The notes beneath the pieces were generated by a model. That model was not told the origin of the DNA. It did no database searches and was given only the letters and a program-made list of their open reading frames with translations. From positions 186,001 through 250,000 of the forward strand of contig NZ_JARHTP010000006.1 in assembly GCF_029223485.1 (NCBI RefSeq): a stretch of 64,000 bases of DNA, in the 5' to 3' direction. Shown here in pieces: positions 44,363-53,005 of this stretch (position 1 is the stretch's first letter; the number at the start of each line of letters is the position of its first letter). The DNA is from Streptomyces coacervatus (GTDB lineage Bacteria > Actinomycetota > Actinomycetes > Streptomycetales > Streptomycetaceae). The translations under genes were made by a program, and so were the position numbers.

Positions 44363-45940
44363 GTGTCCTATGTACGTGAGCTCCCGCGCGGGATGCGTGT
44401 GAGCCAGGGAAGGGAACGGCCGCTGACTGTCCACCATCTCGACCAGCTTCTGCTCGTCTGCTCGCTCGTCCTGCTCGTCGCCGTGGCAGCGGTCCGGATC
44501 TCCTCGCGCAGCGGGCTCCCCAGCCTGCTCGTGTACCTGGGGATCGGGGTCCTCATGGGCCAGGACGGGATCGGCAACATCCACTTCAACAACGCCGAGC
44601 TGACCCAGGTCATCGGATACGCGGCCCTCGTCGTGATCCTGGCCGAGGGCGGTCTGGGCACGAAGTGGAAGGAGATCAAGCCGGCCCTGCCGGCCGCCTC
44701 CGCGCTGGCACTGGGCGGGGTCGCGGTGAGCGTGGGGGTCACGGCCTCGGCCGCGCACTTCCTGATCGGGCTGGAGTGGCGGCAGGCGCTGATCGTCGGG
44801 GCGGTCGTCTCCTCGACGGACGCGGCGGCGGTCTTCTCGGTGCTGCGGAAAATCCCCCTCCCCGCGCGCGTGACGGGCACGCTGGAGGCCGAGTCCGGCT
44901 TCAACGACGCCCCGGTCGTCATCCTGGTGGTCGCCTTCTCCACGGCCGGCCCGGTCGACCACTGGTATGTGCTGCTGGGCGAGATAGCTCTGGAACTCGC
45001 CATCGGCGCGGCCATCGGCCTCGCGGTGGGCTGGCTCGGCTCCTGGGGCCTCAGGCACGTCGCGCTGCCCGCCTCCGGCCTCTACCCGATCGCCGTCATG
45101 GCGATCGCCGTCACCGCGTACGCGGGCGGCGCACTGGCGCACGGCAGCGGCTTCCTGGGCGTCTACCTCGCCTCGATGATGATGGGCAACGCGAAGCTGC
45201 CCCACTGGCCCGCCACCCGCGGCTTCGCCGACGGACTCGGCTGGATCGCCCAGATCGGCATGTTCGTCCTGCTCGGCCTGCTGGTCACCCCGCACGAGCT
45301 CGGTGACGACGTATGGCCCGCACTCGTCATCGGCCTGGTGCTGACCATGGTGGCGCGCCCGCTGAGCGTGGTGCTGTGCCTGACACCCTTCCGGGTGCCC
45401 TGGCAGGAGCAGACCCTGATGTCCTGGGCCGGGCTGCGCGGCGCGGTCCCCATCATCCTGGCGACGATCCCGATGGTGCAGGGCGTGGACGCCAGCCGCC
45501 GCATCTTCAACATCGTCTTCGTCCTGGTCGTCGTCTACACCCTGGTCCAGGGTCCGACGCTGCCGTGGCTCGCCCGCACACTGCGCCTGGGCCAGGACGC
45601 CGAGGCCGCCGACCTCGGCATCGAGTCCGCCCCCCTGGAGCGGCTGCGCGGGCATCTGCTGTCCGTCGCGATCCCCGAGGGGTCGAAGATGCACGGCGTC
45701 GAGGTGGCCGAGCTGCGCCTGCCGGCCGGGGCCGCCGTCACCCTCGTCGTACGCGAAGGAAAATCGTTTGTCCCCCTGCCCACGACGGTGCTGCGGCGCG
45801 GCGACGAACTGCTCGTCGTCGCCACGGACCCGGTGCGGGACGCGGCGGAGCGGCGGCTGCGCTCGGTCGGCCATGGCGGCAAGCTGGCCGGGTGGCTCGG
45901 GACGAACGGGGCGGGGACGGAAGCCGGGGCTGGGCGTTAA
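44363..45940 (+). CDS. CPA1-type cation:proton antiporter with TrkA-C domain
   Basis: This 525-residue protein has a dozen hydrophobic helices, the ion motif EAESGFNDAPVVIL with ND, and a C-terminal TrkA-C-like regulatory domain (about 430-500). It resembles CvrA/NhaP2 K+/H+ antiporters. The N-terminus is uncertain: the GTG at 44363 is used, with ATG 44393 and a CTG at 44423 (VHHLDQLL start, behind GGAAGGG) as other candidates; homologues I recall begin near the last. Bases 44154-44362 hold no gene. Confidence 0.83.
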   Translation: MSYVRELPRGMRVSQGRERPLTVHHLDQLLLVCSLVLLVAVAAVRISSRSGLPSLLVYLGIGVLMGQDGIGNIHFNNAELTQVIGYAALVVILAEGGLGTKWKEIKPALPAASALALGGVAVSVGVTASAAHFLIGLEWRQALIVGAVVSSTDAAAVFSVLRKIPLPARVTGTLEAESGFNDAPVVILVVAFSTAGPVDHWYVLLGEIALELAIGAAIGLAVGWLGSWGLRHVALPASGLYPIAVMAIAVTAYAGGALAHGSGFLGVYLASMMMGNAKLPHWPATRGFADGLGWIAQIGMFVLLGLLVTPHELGDDVWPALVIGLVLTMVARPLSVVLCLTPFRVPWQEQTLMSWAGLRGAVPIILATIPMVQGVDASRRIFNIVFVLVVVYTLVQGPTLPWLARTLRLGQDAEAADLGIESAPLERLRGHLLSVAIPEGSKMHGVEVAELRLPAGAAVTLVVREGKSFVPLPTTVLRRGDELLVVATDPVRDAAERRLRSVGHGGKLAGWLGTNGAGTEAGAGR

Positions 45941-46218
45941 TGGTGTGTTTCGTACGGTTCACACCTTCGGTAATCGCAGGTGAACGCGCGCATGGTGCTC
46001 GTTTTCACAGGCATACCTGGCCTTGATCCCTGTAGGATGAAGGCGCACCCTGATCGAACCAACTCTGTCTGACGCAGAGCTGGCGCGACCGTATGGCGGC
46101 CGGGACGTCCTGAGCAGTGGACCGCCGGTATCTACCGCAGTTCCGCGCAAGAGGACAGCTCTCGGCGCCGCCACCCACCAAGGGGGCCGCGCTACCAGGC
46201 GGCAGAAAGGCACGGGCC

Positions 46219-47481
46219 GTGGCATCCACGGTCACCTCCCGCCCGGGCTACGGACAGCTGCTGCGCACCCGCGGCGCCTGGACGTTCCTGCTCCCCGGCT
46301 TCGCGGCACGCCAGCCGTTCGCGATGCTCACCATCTCCATCGTGCTGCTCGTGCAGCACACCACCGGCTCGTACGGCGCGGCGGGCGCCGCGGCCGCCGT
46401 CACCGGCGTCTCCATGGCACTGTTCGCGCCCTACAGCGGGCGTCTCGCCGACCGCTACGGACAGCGCGCCGTCCTGATCCCGGGCGTGCTGCTGCACTCG
46501 CTGTCGGGCCTGACCCTGACGGCACTCGCGCTGGCCCACGCGCCCCTGTGGGCACTGTTCGTCGCGGCCGTGCCGACCGGCGCCTCGGTGCCGCAGGTCG
46601 GCCCCATGGTGCGCGCCCGCTGGGGCGCGAAGCTCCAGGGCACGCCCCTGATGACCACCGCGGCCGCCTTCGAGTCCGTCACCGACGAGCTGACCTTCGT
46701 CTTCGGCCCGCTCCTGGCCACCGCCCTGTGCACCGCCGTCACCCCGGCCGCGGGCCTGGTGACGGAGGCGTCGCTGACGCTGCTCGGCGGTCTGCTGTTC
46801 GCGGCACAGAAGAGCACACAGCCCGCGGTCACCGCCGCCGGGCACGCGCGCGTGGAGCACGCTTCGGCTCTTCACGTCCCTGGTGTGCGCGTGCTGATCG
46901 TGGCCTTCCTCGGCATCGGCTCCGTCTTCGGCGGCATGCAGGTCTCGCTGGCCGCGTTCACCGAGTCGATCGGGGAGCCCGGCCTGAACGGCGTCCTCTA
47001 CGGCGTCTTCGCCGCGGGCAACATGCTCTCCGGCATCGTCTGCGGCGCCGTCGCCTGGAAGGTGGCCCCGCAGCGGCGCCTCGTGGTGGGCTACGGCGGG
47101 CTCGCGCTGACGGCCTCCGGACTGTGGGCCGCGCACTCCGTGCTCGTCCTGGCCGGTCTCGGCCTGCTCGTCGGCATGTGCATCGCGCCCGCACTGATCA
47201 CCGGCTACACGCTCGTCGAGAGCCTGGTCCCGGCCGGCGCCCGCACCGAGGCCTTCACCTGGCTGACCGGTGCGGTGGCGCTGGGCCAGGCGGCGGCCGT
47301 CACGGTCGCCGGACAGCTGGAGGACCGCTTCTGGGGCGGCGCCGGATTCCTGGTGCCGGCGGGCGGCACGGTGCTCGCCCTGGCGACCCTTCTGACCCTC
47401 CGGTCACGGCTGACGGCACGGCCGCGCAGCCTGACCGTCGCACGTGGCGTCGGTCACCGCATGCCGGTGACGGTGGACTGA
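46219..47481 (+). CDS. MFS transporter
   Basis: This 420-residue protein has twelve hydrophobic helices and the MFS motif GRLADRYGQRAVLI after helix 2. It has LLVQHTTGSYGAAGA in the first half. Substrate unknown; the family exports drugs or metabolites. The GTG at 46219 is chosen because GAAAGG lies 8 bases upstream. The 278-base leader 45941-46218 contains no gene, only a weak CTCTG/CAGAG hairpin. Confidence 0.87.
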   Translation: MASTVTSRPGYGQLLRTRGAWTFLLPGFAARQPFAMLTISIVLLVQHTTGSYGAAGAAAAVTGVSMALFAPYSGRLADRYGQRAVLIPGVLLHSLSGLTLTALALAHAPLWALFVAAVPTGASVPQVGPMVRARWGAKLQGTPLMTTAAAFESVTDELTFVFGPLLATALCTAVTPAAGLVTEASLTLLGGLLFAAQKSTQPAVTAAGHARVEHASALHVPGVRVLIVAFLGIGSVFGGMQVSLAAFTESIGEPGLNGVLYGVFAAGNMLSGIVCGAVAWKVAPQRRLVVGYGGLALTASGLWAAHSVLVLAGLGLLVGMCIAPALITGYTLVESLVPAGARTEAFTWLTGAVALGQAAAVTVAGQLEDRFWGGAGFLVPAGGTVLALATLLTLRSRLTARPRSLTVARGVGHRMPVTVD

Positions 47482-47511
47482 TCCCCGGGAATACGTCACT
47501 ATGGACCCTCG

Positions 47512-47538
47512 TTAGCACTCATTGAGTGAGAGTGCCAG
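47512..47538 (+). promoter_or_regulatory. CIRCE-like element (HrcA site)
   Basis: The sequence is TTAGCACTC-N9-GAGTGCCAG. The CIRCE consensus is TTAGCACTC-N9-GAGTGCTAA, so 16 of 18 arm bases match with the exact spacing. It ends 10 bases before the FmdB start, just ahead of AGGAGG, the position typical of HrcA sites in leader regions. Confidence 0.75.
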
Positions 47539-47548
47539 GAGGAAGACA

Positions 47549-47869
47549 GTGCCCACCTACCAGTACCAGTGCACCGAGTGCGGCGAGGGCCTCGAGGCGG
47601 TGCAGAAGTTCACCGACGACGCCCTGACCGAGTGCCCCAACTGCGGTGGCCGCCTGAAGAAGGTGTTCTCCGCGGTCGGCATTGTCTTCAAGGGCTCCGG
47701 CTTCTACCGGAACGACAGCCGCGGCTCCTCGTCGAGCAGCTCGCCGGCGTCGTCGTCCTCGAAGTCGTCGACGTCCACGTCGTCGTCCTCGGACTCGAAG
47801 TCGTCTTCGTCCTCGGACTCCAAGTCGTCGAGCACGGGCACCTCGTCCAGCAGCAGCTCCGCCGCGTAG
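47549..47869 (+). CDS. FmdB-family zinc ribbon protein with Ser-rich tail
   Basis: This 106-residue protein has a CxxC zinc ribbon at the N-terminus (PTYQYQCTECGEGLE, then CPNCGGRLKKVF) and a tail of ~50 residues made almost only of Ser, Thr, Lys and Asp. Its role is unknown; the FmdB family is named from amide/formamide regulators. The start is GTG 47549 behind AGGAGG. The CIRCE-like element suggests stress-linked expression. Confidence 0.88.
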   Translation: MPTYQYQCTECGEGLEAVQKFTDDALTECPNCGGRLKKVFSAVGIVFKGSGFYRNDSRGSSSSSSPASSSSKSSTSTSSSSDSKSSSSSDSKSSSTGTSSSSSSAA

Positions 47870-47967
47870 GTCTCACTTCCGGGGCCCTGTCGTCGTACGA
47901 CGGCAGGGTCTTCGGTGTTTCCGGAGCCCCTCTCTTCGCGCCGCAGGGGCCGGATACTGTGCTGGCC

Positions 47968-48825
47968 ATGGCGAATGCAGAGATCGGTTCAGACATCGGT
48001 GCAGAGATCGGTGTGATCGGCGGCTCGGGCTTCTACTCGTTCCTCGACGACGTGACCGAGGTCCAGGTGGACACCCCCTACGGGCCGCCCAGCGACACCC
48101 TCTTCCTCGGCGAGATCGCCGGTCGGCGGGTCGCCTTCCTGCCCCGCCACGGACGCGGTCACCATCTGCCGCCGCACCGGATCAACTACCGGGCCAACCT
48201 GTGGGCGCTGCGGTCGGTCGGCGTACGGCAGGTGCTCGGGCCGTGCGCGGTGGGGGGTCTGCGCCCCGAGTACGGGCCGGGCACGCTGCTGGTGCCGGAC
48301 CAGCTGGTCGACCGTACGAAGTCCCGGGTGGGGACGTATTTCGACGGGCTGCCGCTGCCCGGCGGCAGCATCCCGAACGTGGTGCATGTGTCCCTGGCCG
48401 ACCCCTACTGCCCCGTCGGCCGTGCGGCCGCGCTGAAGGCCGCGCGCGGCCGGGACTGGGAACCGGTGGACGGCGGCACGCTGGTGGTGGTCGAGGGGCC
48501 GCGCTTCTCGACCCGCGCAGAATCGTTGTGGCATCAGGCGCAGGGCTGGTCGGTGGTCGGCATGACCGGCCATCCCGAGGCGGCGCTCGCCCGTGAACTG
48601 GAGCTGTGCTACTCGACGATGACGCTGGTCACCGACCTCGACGCGGGCGCCGAGACCGGCGAGGGCGTCTCGCACGACGAGGTGCTGCAGGTGTTCGCCG
48701 CGAACGTGGACCGGCTGCGGGGTGTGCTGTTCGACGCGGTGGCCGCCCTGCCGGCGAACGAGGACCGGGACTGCCTGTGCACTAAGGCGCTGGGCGGGAT
48801 GGATCCGGGGTTCGAGCTGCCGTAG
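47968..48825 (+). CDS. mtnP: S-methyl-5'-thioadenosine phosphorylase
   Basis: This 285-residue enzyme splits methylthioadenosine for methionine salvage. It has IGVIGGSGFYSFL, PRHGRGHHLPPHRINYRANLWAL, VEGPRFSTRAES and GMTGHPEAALARELELCYSTMTLVTDLD. The ATG at 47968 is used. The family call (MTAP rather than purine nucleoside phosphorylase) rests on the HxxPPHxINYRAN motif. The 3' flank contains a short tandem repeat. Confidence 0.9.
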   Translation: MANAEIGSDIGAEIGVIGGSGFYSFLDDVTEVQVDTPYGPPSDTLFLGEIAGRRVAFLPRHGRGHHLPPHRINYRANLWALRSVGVRQVLGPCAVGGLRPEYGPGTLLVPDQLVDRTKSRVGTYFDGLPLPGGSIPNVVHVSLADPYCPVGRAAALKAARGRDWEPVDGGTLVVVEGPRFSTRAESLWHQAQGWSVVGMTGHPEAALARELELCYSTMTLVTDLDAGAETGEGVSHDEVLQVFAANVDRLRGVLFDAVAALPANEDRDCLCTKALGGMDPGFELP

Positions 48826-48839
48826 CGCGGTGGCGGGGG

Positions 48840-48880
48840 TTCGAGGCGGGGGCTTCGAGGCGGGGGCTTCGAGGCGGGGC
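48840..48880. repeat. tandem repeat of a 14-bp unit
   Basis: TTCGAGGCGGGGGC occurs twice in full (48840-48853, 48854-48867) and a third time one base shorter (48868-48880), directly after the mtnP stop. It is likely to vary in copy number between strains. Confidence 0.75.
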
Positions 48881-49029
48881 TTCCACAGGGCGGAACTTCC
48901 CGTTCGGGTGAGGGAGTTGTCCACAACCCGTCGGTAGTCCACCGGCCTCGGCGGAGATCGGCGAAAGGCCTCATCGTGGGCCTGCAAGGCGATTCCTCGC
49001 TGACTCCTCGATGCAGGTGGTGATTCCGC

Positions 49030-49587
49030 ATGTCCCTCCCTCCTCCGCCCCTCTTCCCCTCTCCTGCCTCCTCGCACCCGCCCGGTACCGACACCCCCGC
49101 CACGTGCGAGGTTCCGCACTTCGCTCCCGTGCGGGTGCGCGGCGGGCGATATCAGCTACGGCGACTCGTACGGCACCGGAGGCGAGCCGTGGCCGCGGGC
49201 CTCGCCCTTACCGCGGCCGCACTGGTGGCGGCGGGTCCGCGGGATGCCGACCGGGCGCGTGGGCATCCGGTGGCGGAGCCGCTGCGAAAGCACCGCGCCG
49301 TCGAGATGGTGGCCGCGCCGGTGCGGATCGCCGACGCGGCCACGGTCCGGCTACTGCGGCCCGGTGACCGGGTGGACGTGGTTGCAGCCCAGGAGACGGC
49401 GACGGGCGGCGACGCCCGCGTGGTCGCGCGCGGGGCGCGGGTGACGAAAGTGCCGGACCCCTTGGACAGCGGGACCGCCAACGCGGCCGACAGCGGGGCG
49501 CTGGTCGTGCTCTCGGTTCCTCGTTCCACCGCGGCACATCTCGCCGGTGCGAGCGCGACGGCACGGCTGGCGGTGACGGTGTGCTGA
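49030..49587 (+). CDS. SAF-domain protein, CpaB-like
   Basis: This 185-residue protein has a Pro-rich N-terminus, one membrane helix at about 54-70 (VAAGLALTAAALVAAG) and a C-terminal part with VRLLRPGDRVDVVAA, VVARGARV and VVLSVPRSTAAHLAG, typical of RcpC/CpaB-like proteins in actinomycetes. The CpaB family assembles Flp pili, but no other pilus gene is near, and the local function is unknown. It is upstream of mscL. Confidence 0.72.
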   Translation: MSLPPPPLFPSPASSHPPGTDTPATCEVPHFAPVRVRGGRYQLRRLVRHRRRAVAAGLALTAAALVAAGPRDADRARGHPVAEPLRKHRAVEMVAAPVRIADAATVRLLRPGDRVDVVAAQETATGGDARVVARGARVTKVPDPLDSGTANAADSGALVVLSVPRSTAAHLAGASATARLAVTVC

Positions 49588-49725
49588 TCCGCGATGTGCG
49601 AATCCTGCGTGGATTCCTGTCAGGCCCCTCGTTCGAGCCACCCCATGGGGCTGGGCGGTCTCGCGTTGCCGTAGGTTGCGGAACTGTTTGTTCCCCAACC
49701 TGTGCGTGCGAGAAGAGGCCCCTAG

Positions 49726-50184
49726 GTGAGCGAGAAGAAGGAACCGAACATCTTGCAGGGCTTCAAGGCCTTCCTGATGCGCGGAAACGTCGTCGATCTG
49801 GCGGTGGCGGTGGTCATCGGAGCCGCGTTCACCAACATTGTGAGCTCGGTGGTGAAGGGGATCATCAATCCTCTGGTCGGGGCAATCGGGACCACGAACC
49901 TCGACAACTACAAGTCGTGCCTGAGCGAGTCGTGCCAGGGCAACCAGGGGATCCAGCTCCTGTGGGGCTCGGTCCTCGGCGCCACGCTCACCTTCGTGAT
50001 CACCGCGGCCGTCGTCTACTTCCTGATGGTGCTGCCCATGTCGAAGTACCTCGCGCGGCAGGAGGCCCGCAAGAAGGCGCGGGAGGGCGCCCACGAGGTG
50101 ATCGAGGTGACCGAGCTGGAGGTGCTCAAGGAGATCCGGGACGCGCTGGTCGCGCAGCGTGGGAACGGGCACAACGAGCACTAG
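49726..50184 (+). CDS. mscL: large-conductance mechanosensitive channel
   Basis: This 152-residue channel opens under turgor to release solutes. It begins ILQGFKAFLMRGNVVDLAVAVVIGAAFTNIV, the TM1 pore-lining helix with conserved GxxxxAxAVxxG pattern, has a periplasmic loop with two Cys (KSCLSESCQ), TM2 (TFVITAAVVYFLMVLPM) and a charged C-terminal bundle. The GTG start at 49726 follows a weak site. Confidence 0.95.
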   Translation: MSEKKEPNILQGFKAFLMRGNVVDLAVAVVIGAAFTNIVSSVVKGIINPLVGAIGTTNLDNYKSCLSESCQGNQGIQLLWGSVLGATLTFVITAAVVYFLMVLPMSKYLARQEARKKAREGAHEVIEVTELEVLKEIRDALVAQRGNGHNEH

Positions 50185-50224
50185 GCGGTCTTGGCGGGCG
50201 CTTGGCGGCGGCAGCCCGCGCGGC

Positions 50225-50407
50225 TCAGAGGTGGTGGGGCGGCTTCTCGTCGAGGAAGCGCTTGAGGTCGGCCGCGGAGTCGCCCGCGGAGCCCGGCCGC
50301 TCGCCCCAGCCGCGGTCCGTGTCGTCCGAGGACTGCTGGTCCAGCGGGTCGTCGAAGATCAACGCGGGCTTGGGTGTGTGCGGCTCGGGGGCAGGGGCGG
50401 AGGTCAT
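50225..50407 (-). CDS. small acidic protein of unknown function
   Basis: This 60-residue protein begins MTSAPAPEPHTPKPALIFDDP and ends SAADLKRFLDEKPPHHL. It is Pro- and Asp-rich, with no membrane segment. It looks like a conserved small Streptomyces protein but I cannot name a family. The upstream longer reading is rejected in favour of ATG 50407. It lies 40 bases past mscL and ends convergent with it. Confidence 0.65.
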   Translation of the reverse strand: MTSAPAPEPHTPKPALIFDDPLDQQSSDDTDRGWGERPGSAGDSAADLKRFLDEKPPHHL

Positions 50408-50496
50408 GTGTCCAGGGTACGGGGCCGTCGGCCTCCGCCCGCTTGGGCACATCCCCGCACAGGAATTTCCGCCGCTTATCTGGTGTGCTGGGACGC

Positions 50497-51771
50497 ATGA
50501 CGAGCAGTTCGACTTCGCCGCCGGCCTCCTCCGGGGCACCCTCAGGCCACAGACCCCTGCGCAGGCTCACGGCTCGCGGCCGCGACGAGGCGCACCGCGT
50601 CGCCTCACCGCTGGAGCTCTTCTTCGACCTGTGCTTCGTCGTGGCGATCGCCCAGGCGGGCGTCCAGCTGGTGCACGCCGTGGCCGGGGGGCATGCGGGC
50701 GAGGGGATCCTCAACTACGCGATGATCTTCTTCGCCATCTGGTGGGCGTGGATGAACTTCACGTGGTTCGCCTCGGCGTACGACAACGACGACGCGCTCT
50801 ACCGGGTCGTCACGCTGGTCCAGATCGCCGGAGTGCTCGTCCTGGCGGCCGGGGTCTCGCGGGCGTTCGAGGAGCACGAGTTCCTCGTCGTCTGGCTGGG
50901 CTACCTGATCATGCGGCTCGCCATGACGGCGCAGTGGCTGCGGGTGGCACGGGCGACCGAGGGCGCCGAGCGGACGATGGCGCTGCGGTACGCCGGCGGC
51001 GTGCTGCTGTGCCAGATCGGCTGGCTCGGGCTGCTGGTCCTGCCGGAGGGCGGCCGGCCGTGGGTCTTTCTGGTGATGGCGCTTGTGGAGCTGAGTGTGC
51101 CGCTGTACGCGGAGAAGGCTCATCCCACGGCCTGGCACCCGCACCACATCGCCGAACGCTACGGCCTGTTCACGATCATCGTGCTCGGCGAGACCATTGC
51201 GGCGGCCACCGTCGCCGTGAAGTCGGGCGTGGACGAGAACGACGCCCTGGGCGAGCTGCTGCCGATCGCCGCGGGCGGGCTGTTGATCATCTTCGCCGCC
51301 TGGTGGATCTACTTCGTGGTGCCGATCCACGGTCATCTCCGCTCCAACCGGCAGTCCTTCCTCTGGGGTTACGGCCACTACCTGATCTTCGCGTCGGCGG
51401 CCGCGATCGGTGCGGGTCTGGAGGTGGCGGTGGAGCAGGCGGTCGGCAAGGCGCACATCTCCACGCTGGCCGCGTCGGCGGCGGTGACCCTGCCGACGGC
51501 GCTGTATCTGCTCACCGTCTGGGGGCTGCACTCCCGCTTCTACAAGGTGGGCATCGCCCAGCAACTGGTGTTGCCGACCACGGCGTTGCTGGTGATCGTC
51601 TGCACCTTCCTGGGCGGCTGGGCGGTGTTCTCGGCGGGGCTGGTGTCGGCGCTGGCGGTGGTGACCGGGGTGACGCTGACGGCGCGCATGGTCGCCAAGG
51701 AGCGCGGGGCCGGTGGGGCGAGCGGGCCGAGCGGGCCGAGCGGGGATCGGGCTTCGACACCCGTCGCGTGA
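50497..51771 (+). CDS. low temperature requirement A (LtrA) protein
   Basis: This 424-residue membrane protein has about ten helices and family motifs VASPLELFFDLCFVVAIAQ, WWAWMNFTWFASAYDNDD and HIAERYGLFTIIVLGETI. Its function is not known; LtrA is named after a Listeria growth defect. It ends in a repeated SGPSGPSG. It is divergent from the small acidic gene and close to the P1 peptidase gene. Confidence 0.88.
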   Translation: MTSSSTSPPASSGAPSGHRPLRRLTARGRDEAHRVASPLELFFDLCFVVAIAQAGVQLVHAVAGGHAGEGILNYAMIFFAIWWAWMNFTWFASAYDNDDALYRVVTLVQIAGVLVLAAGVSRAFEEHEFLVVWLGYLIMRLAMTAQWLRVARATEGAERTMALRYAGGVLLCQIGWLGLLVLPEGGRPWVFLVMALVELSVPLYAEKAHPTAWHPHHIAERYGLFTIIVLGETIAAATVAVKSGVDENDALGELLPIAAGGLLIIFAAWWIYFVVPIHGHLRSNRQSFLWGYGHYLIFASAAAIGAGLEVAVEQAVGKAHISTLAASAAVTLPTALYLLTVWGLHSRFYKVGIAQQLVLPTTALLVIVCTFLGGWAVFSAGLVSALAVVTGVTLTARMVAKERGAGGASGPSGPSGDRASTPVA

Positions 51772-51809
51772 CGAGATCGCCCACGTCCGGGCCGGGCCAG
51801 ACTGGGCCC

Positions 51810-52853
51810 ATGACAAGCGAGTCCAGGACAGTTGACGCTTTGACGGACGTCGCCGGGGTGCGGGTGGGCCACGCGACACGCATCGGGGACGGTTGGCTCA
51901 CCGGCACCACGGTCGTACTCGCCCCCGAGGGCGGGGCCGTCGCCGCCGTGGATGTGCGGGGTGGCGGCCCCGGCACCAAGGAGACCGACGCCCTCGACCC
52001 GCGCAATGTCGTGCAGAAGGTCGATGCGGTCGTACTGACCGGTGGCAGCGCGTACGGGCTCGACGCGGCATCGGGGGTGATGGCCTGGCTGGAGGAGCGG
52101 GGGCGCGGGGTGCGCGTCGGCGTGGATCCGGCGCATGTCGTGCCGGTCGTGCCCGCGGCCTGCGTCTTCGATCTGGGGCGGGGCGGCGACTTCCGCGCCC
52201 GTCCGTCCGCGGCCACCGGGCGGGCCGCAGTAGAGGCGGCCGCGGCGAGCGAGCCCGGTGCGCGCGTGGCGGAGGGGTGCGTCGGCGCAGGTACAGGAGC
52301 CGCGGTCGGGCCGCTGAAGGGAGGGGTCGGCACGGCGAGCGCCGTCCTCGGCTCAGGGATCACGGTGGGGGCGTTGGTGGTGGCCAACGCTGCGGGGTCG
52401 GCGCTGGATCCGGAAACGGGCGTCCTGTACGGGGAGTTGTTCCAGGGGCGGGTGGATTACCCGGCGGCACACCTCCACGAAGCCGCGCGCGGCCGCCTCG
52501 CCGAGAGCGCGGCGAAGAACGCGCTCCCCCCGCTGAACACCACACTCGCCCTCGTCGCCACCGACGCGGAGCTGTCCAAGGCGCAGGCGCAGAAGCTGGC
52601 CGGTACGGCGCACGACGGCATCGCACGCGCTGTGCGGCCGGTGCACCTGCTCAACGACGGGGACACGGTGTTCGCGCTGGCGACGGGGAGAAGCCCGCTC
52701 GACGCCGGGAATCCTCTCGCGCTGAACGAGATCCTCGCGGCGGGCGCGGATGTGGTGACCCGCGCGATCGTACGAGCCGTGCGGGCCGCGGAGTCGGTGG
52801 ACGGGCCGGGCGGGGCGTGGCCGTCGTACAGGGAGCTGTACGACGGGAGTTGA
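51810..52853 (+). CDS. P1 family peptidase (DmpA-like)
   Basis: This 347-residue hydrolase has VDALTDVAGVRVGHAT at the start, the GGGPGTKETD motif, GGSAYGLDAASGVM and PPLNTTLALVATDA, where the Thr after the N-T-T junction is the likely self-processed nucleophile. DmpA relatives release N-terminal amino acids from small peptides. The ATG at 51810 is used. It could be a beta-aminopeptidase; substrate unknown. Confidence 0.86.
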   Translation: MTSESRTVDALTDVAGVRVGHATRIGDGWLTGTTVVLAPEGGAVAAVDVRGGGPGTKETDALDPRNVVQKVDAVVLTGGSAYGLDAASGVMAWLEERGRGVRVGVDPAHVVPVVPAACVFDLGRGGDFRARPSAATGRAAVEAAAASEPGARVAEGCVGAGTGAAVGPLKGGVGTASAVLGSGITVGALVVANAAGSALDPETGVLYGELFQGRVDYPAAHLHEAARGRLAESAAKNALPPLNTTLALVATDAELSKAQAQKLAGTAHDGIARAVRPVHLLNDGDTVFALATGRSPLDAGNPLALNEILAAGADVVTRAIVRAVRAAESVDGPGGAWPSYRELYDGS

Positions 52854-53005
52854 GTGCCCGCGGGGTGGGCCGTGCCCCGCAATTGTCCGGGTTTTGTCAC
52901 GTGATCGCGTTCACCGGGTACGGCGGGAACCTCACCCGCCACTCATGCCCTCTTTCCCCACGCACTGGAACGGATCACGCACATCACACGAACCTGGAGC
53001 AGCCC

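Noticed and set aside
45941..46218. Small gene or riboswitch in the MFS leader
   Set aside because: No ORF with a ribosome site and no known aptamer core; only a weak 5-bp hairpin.
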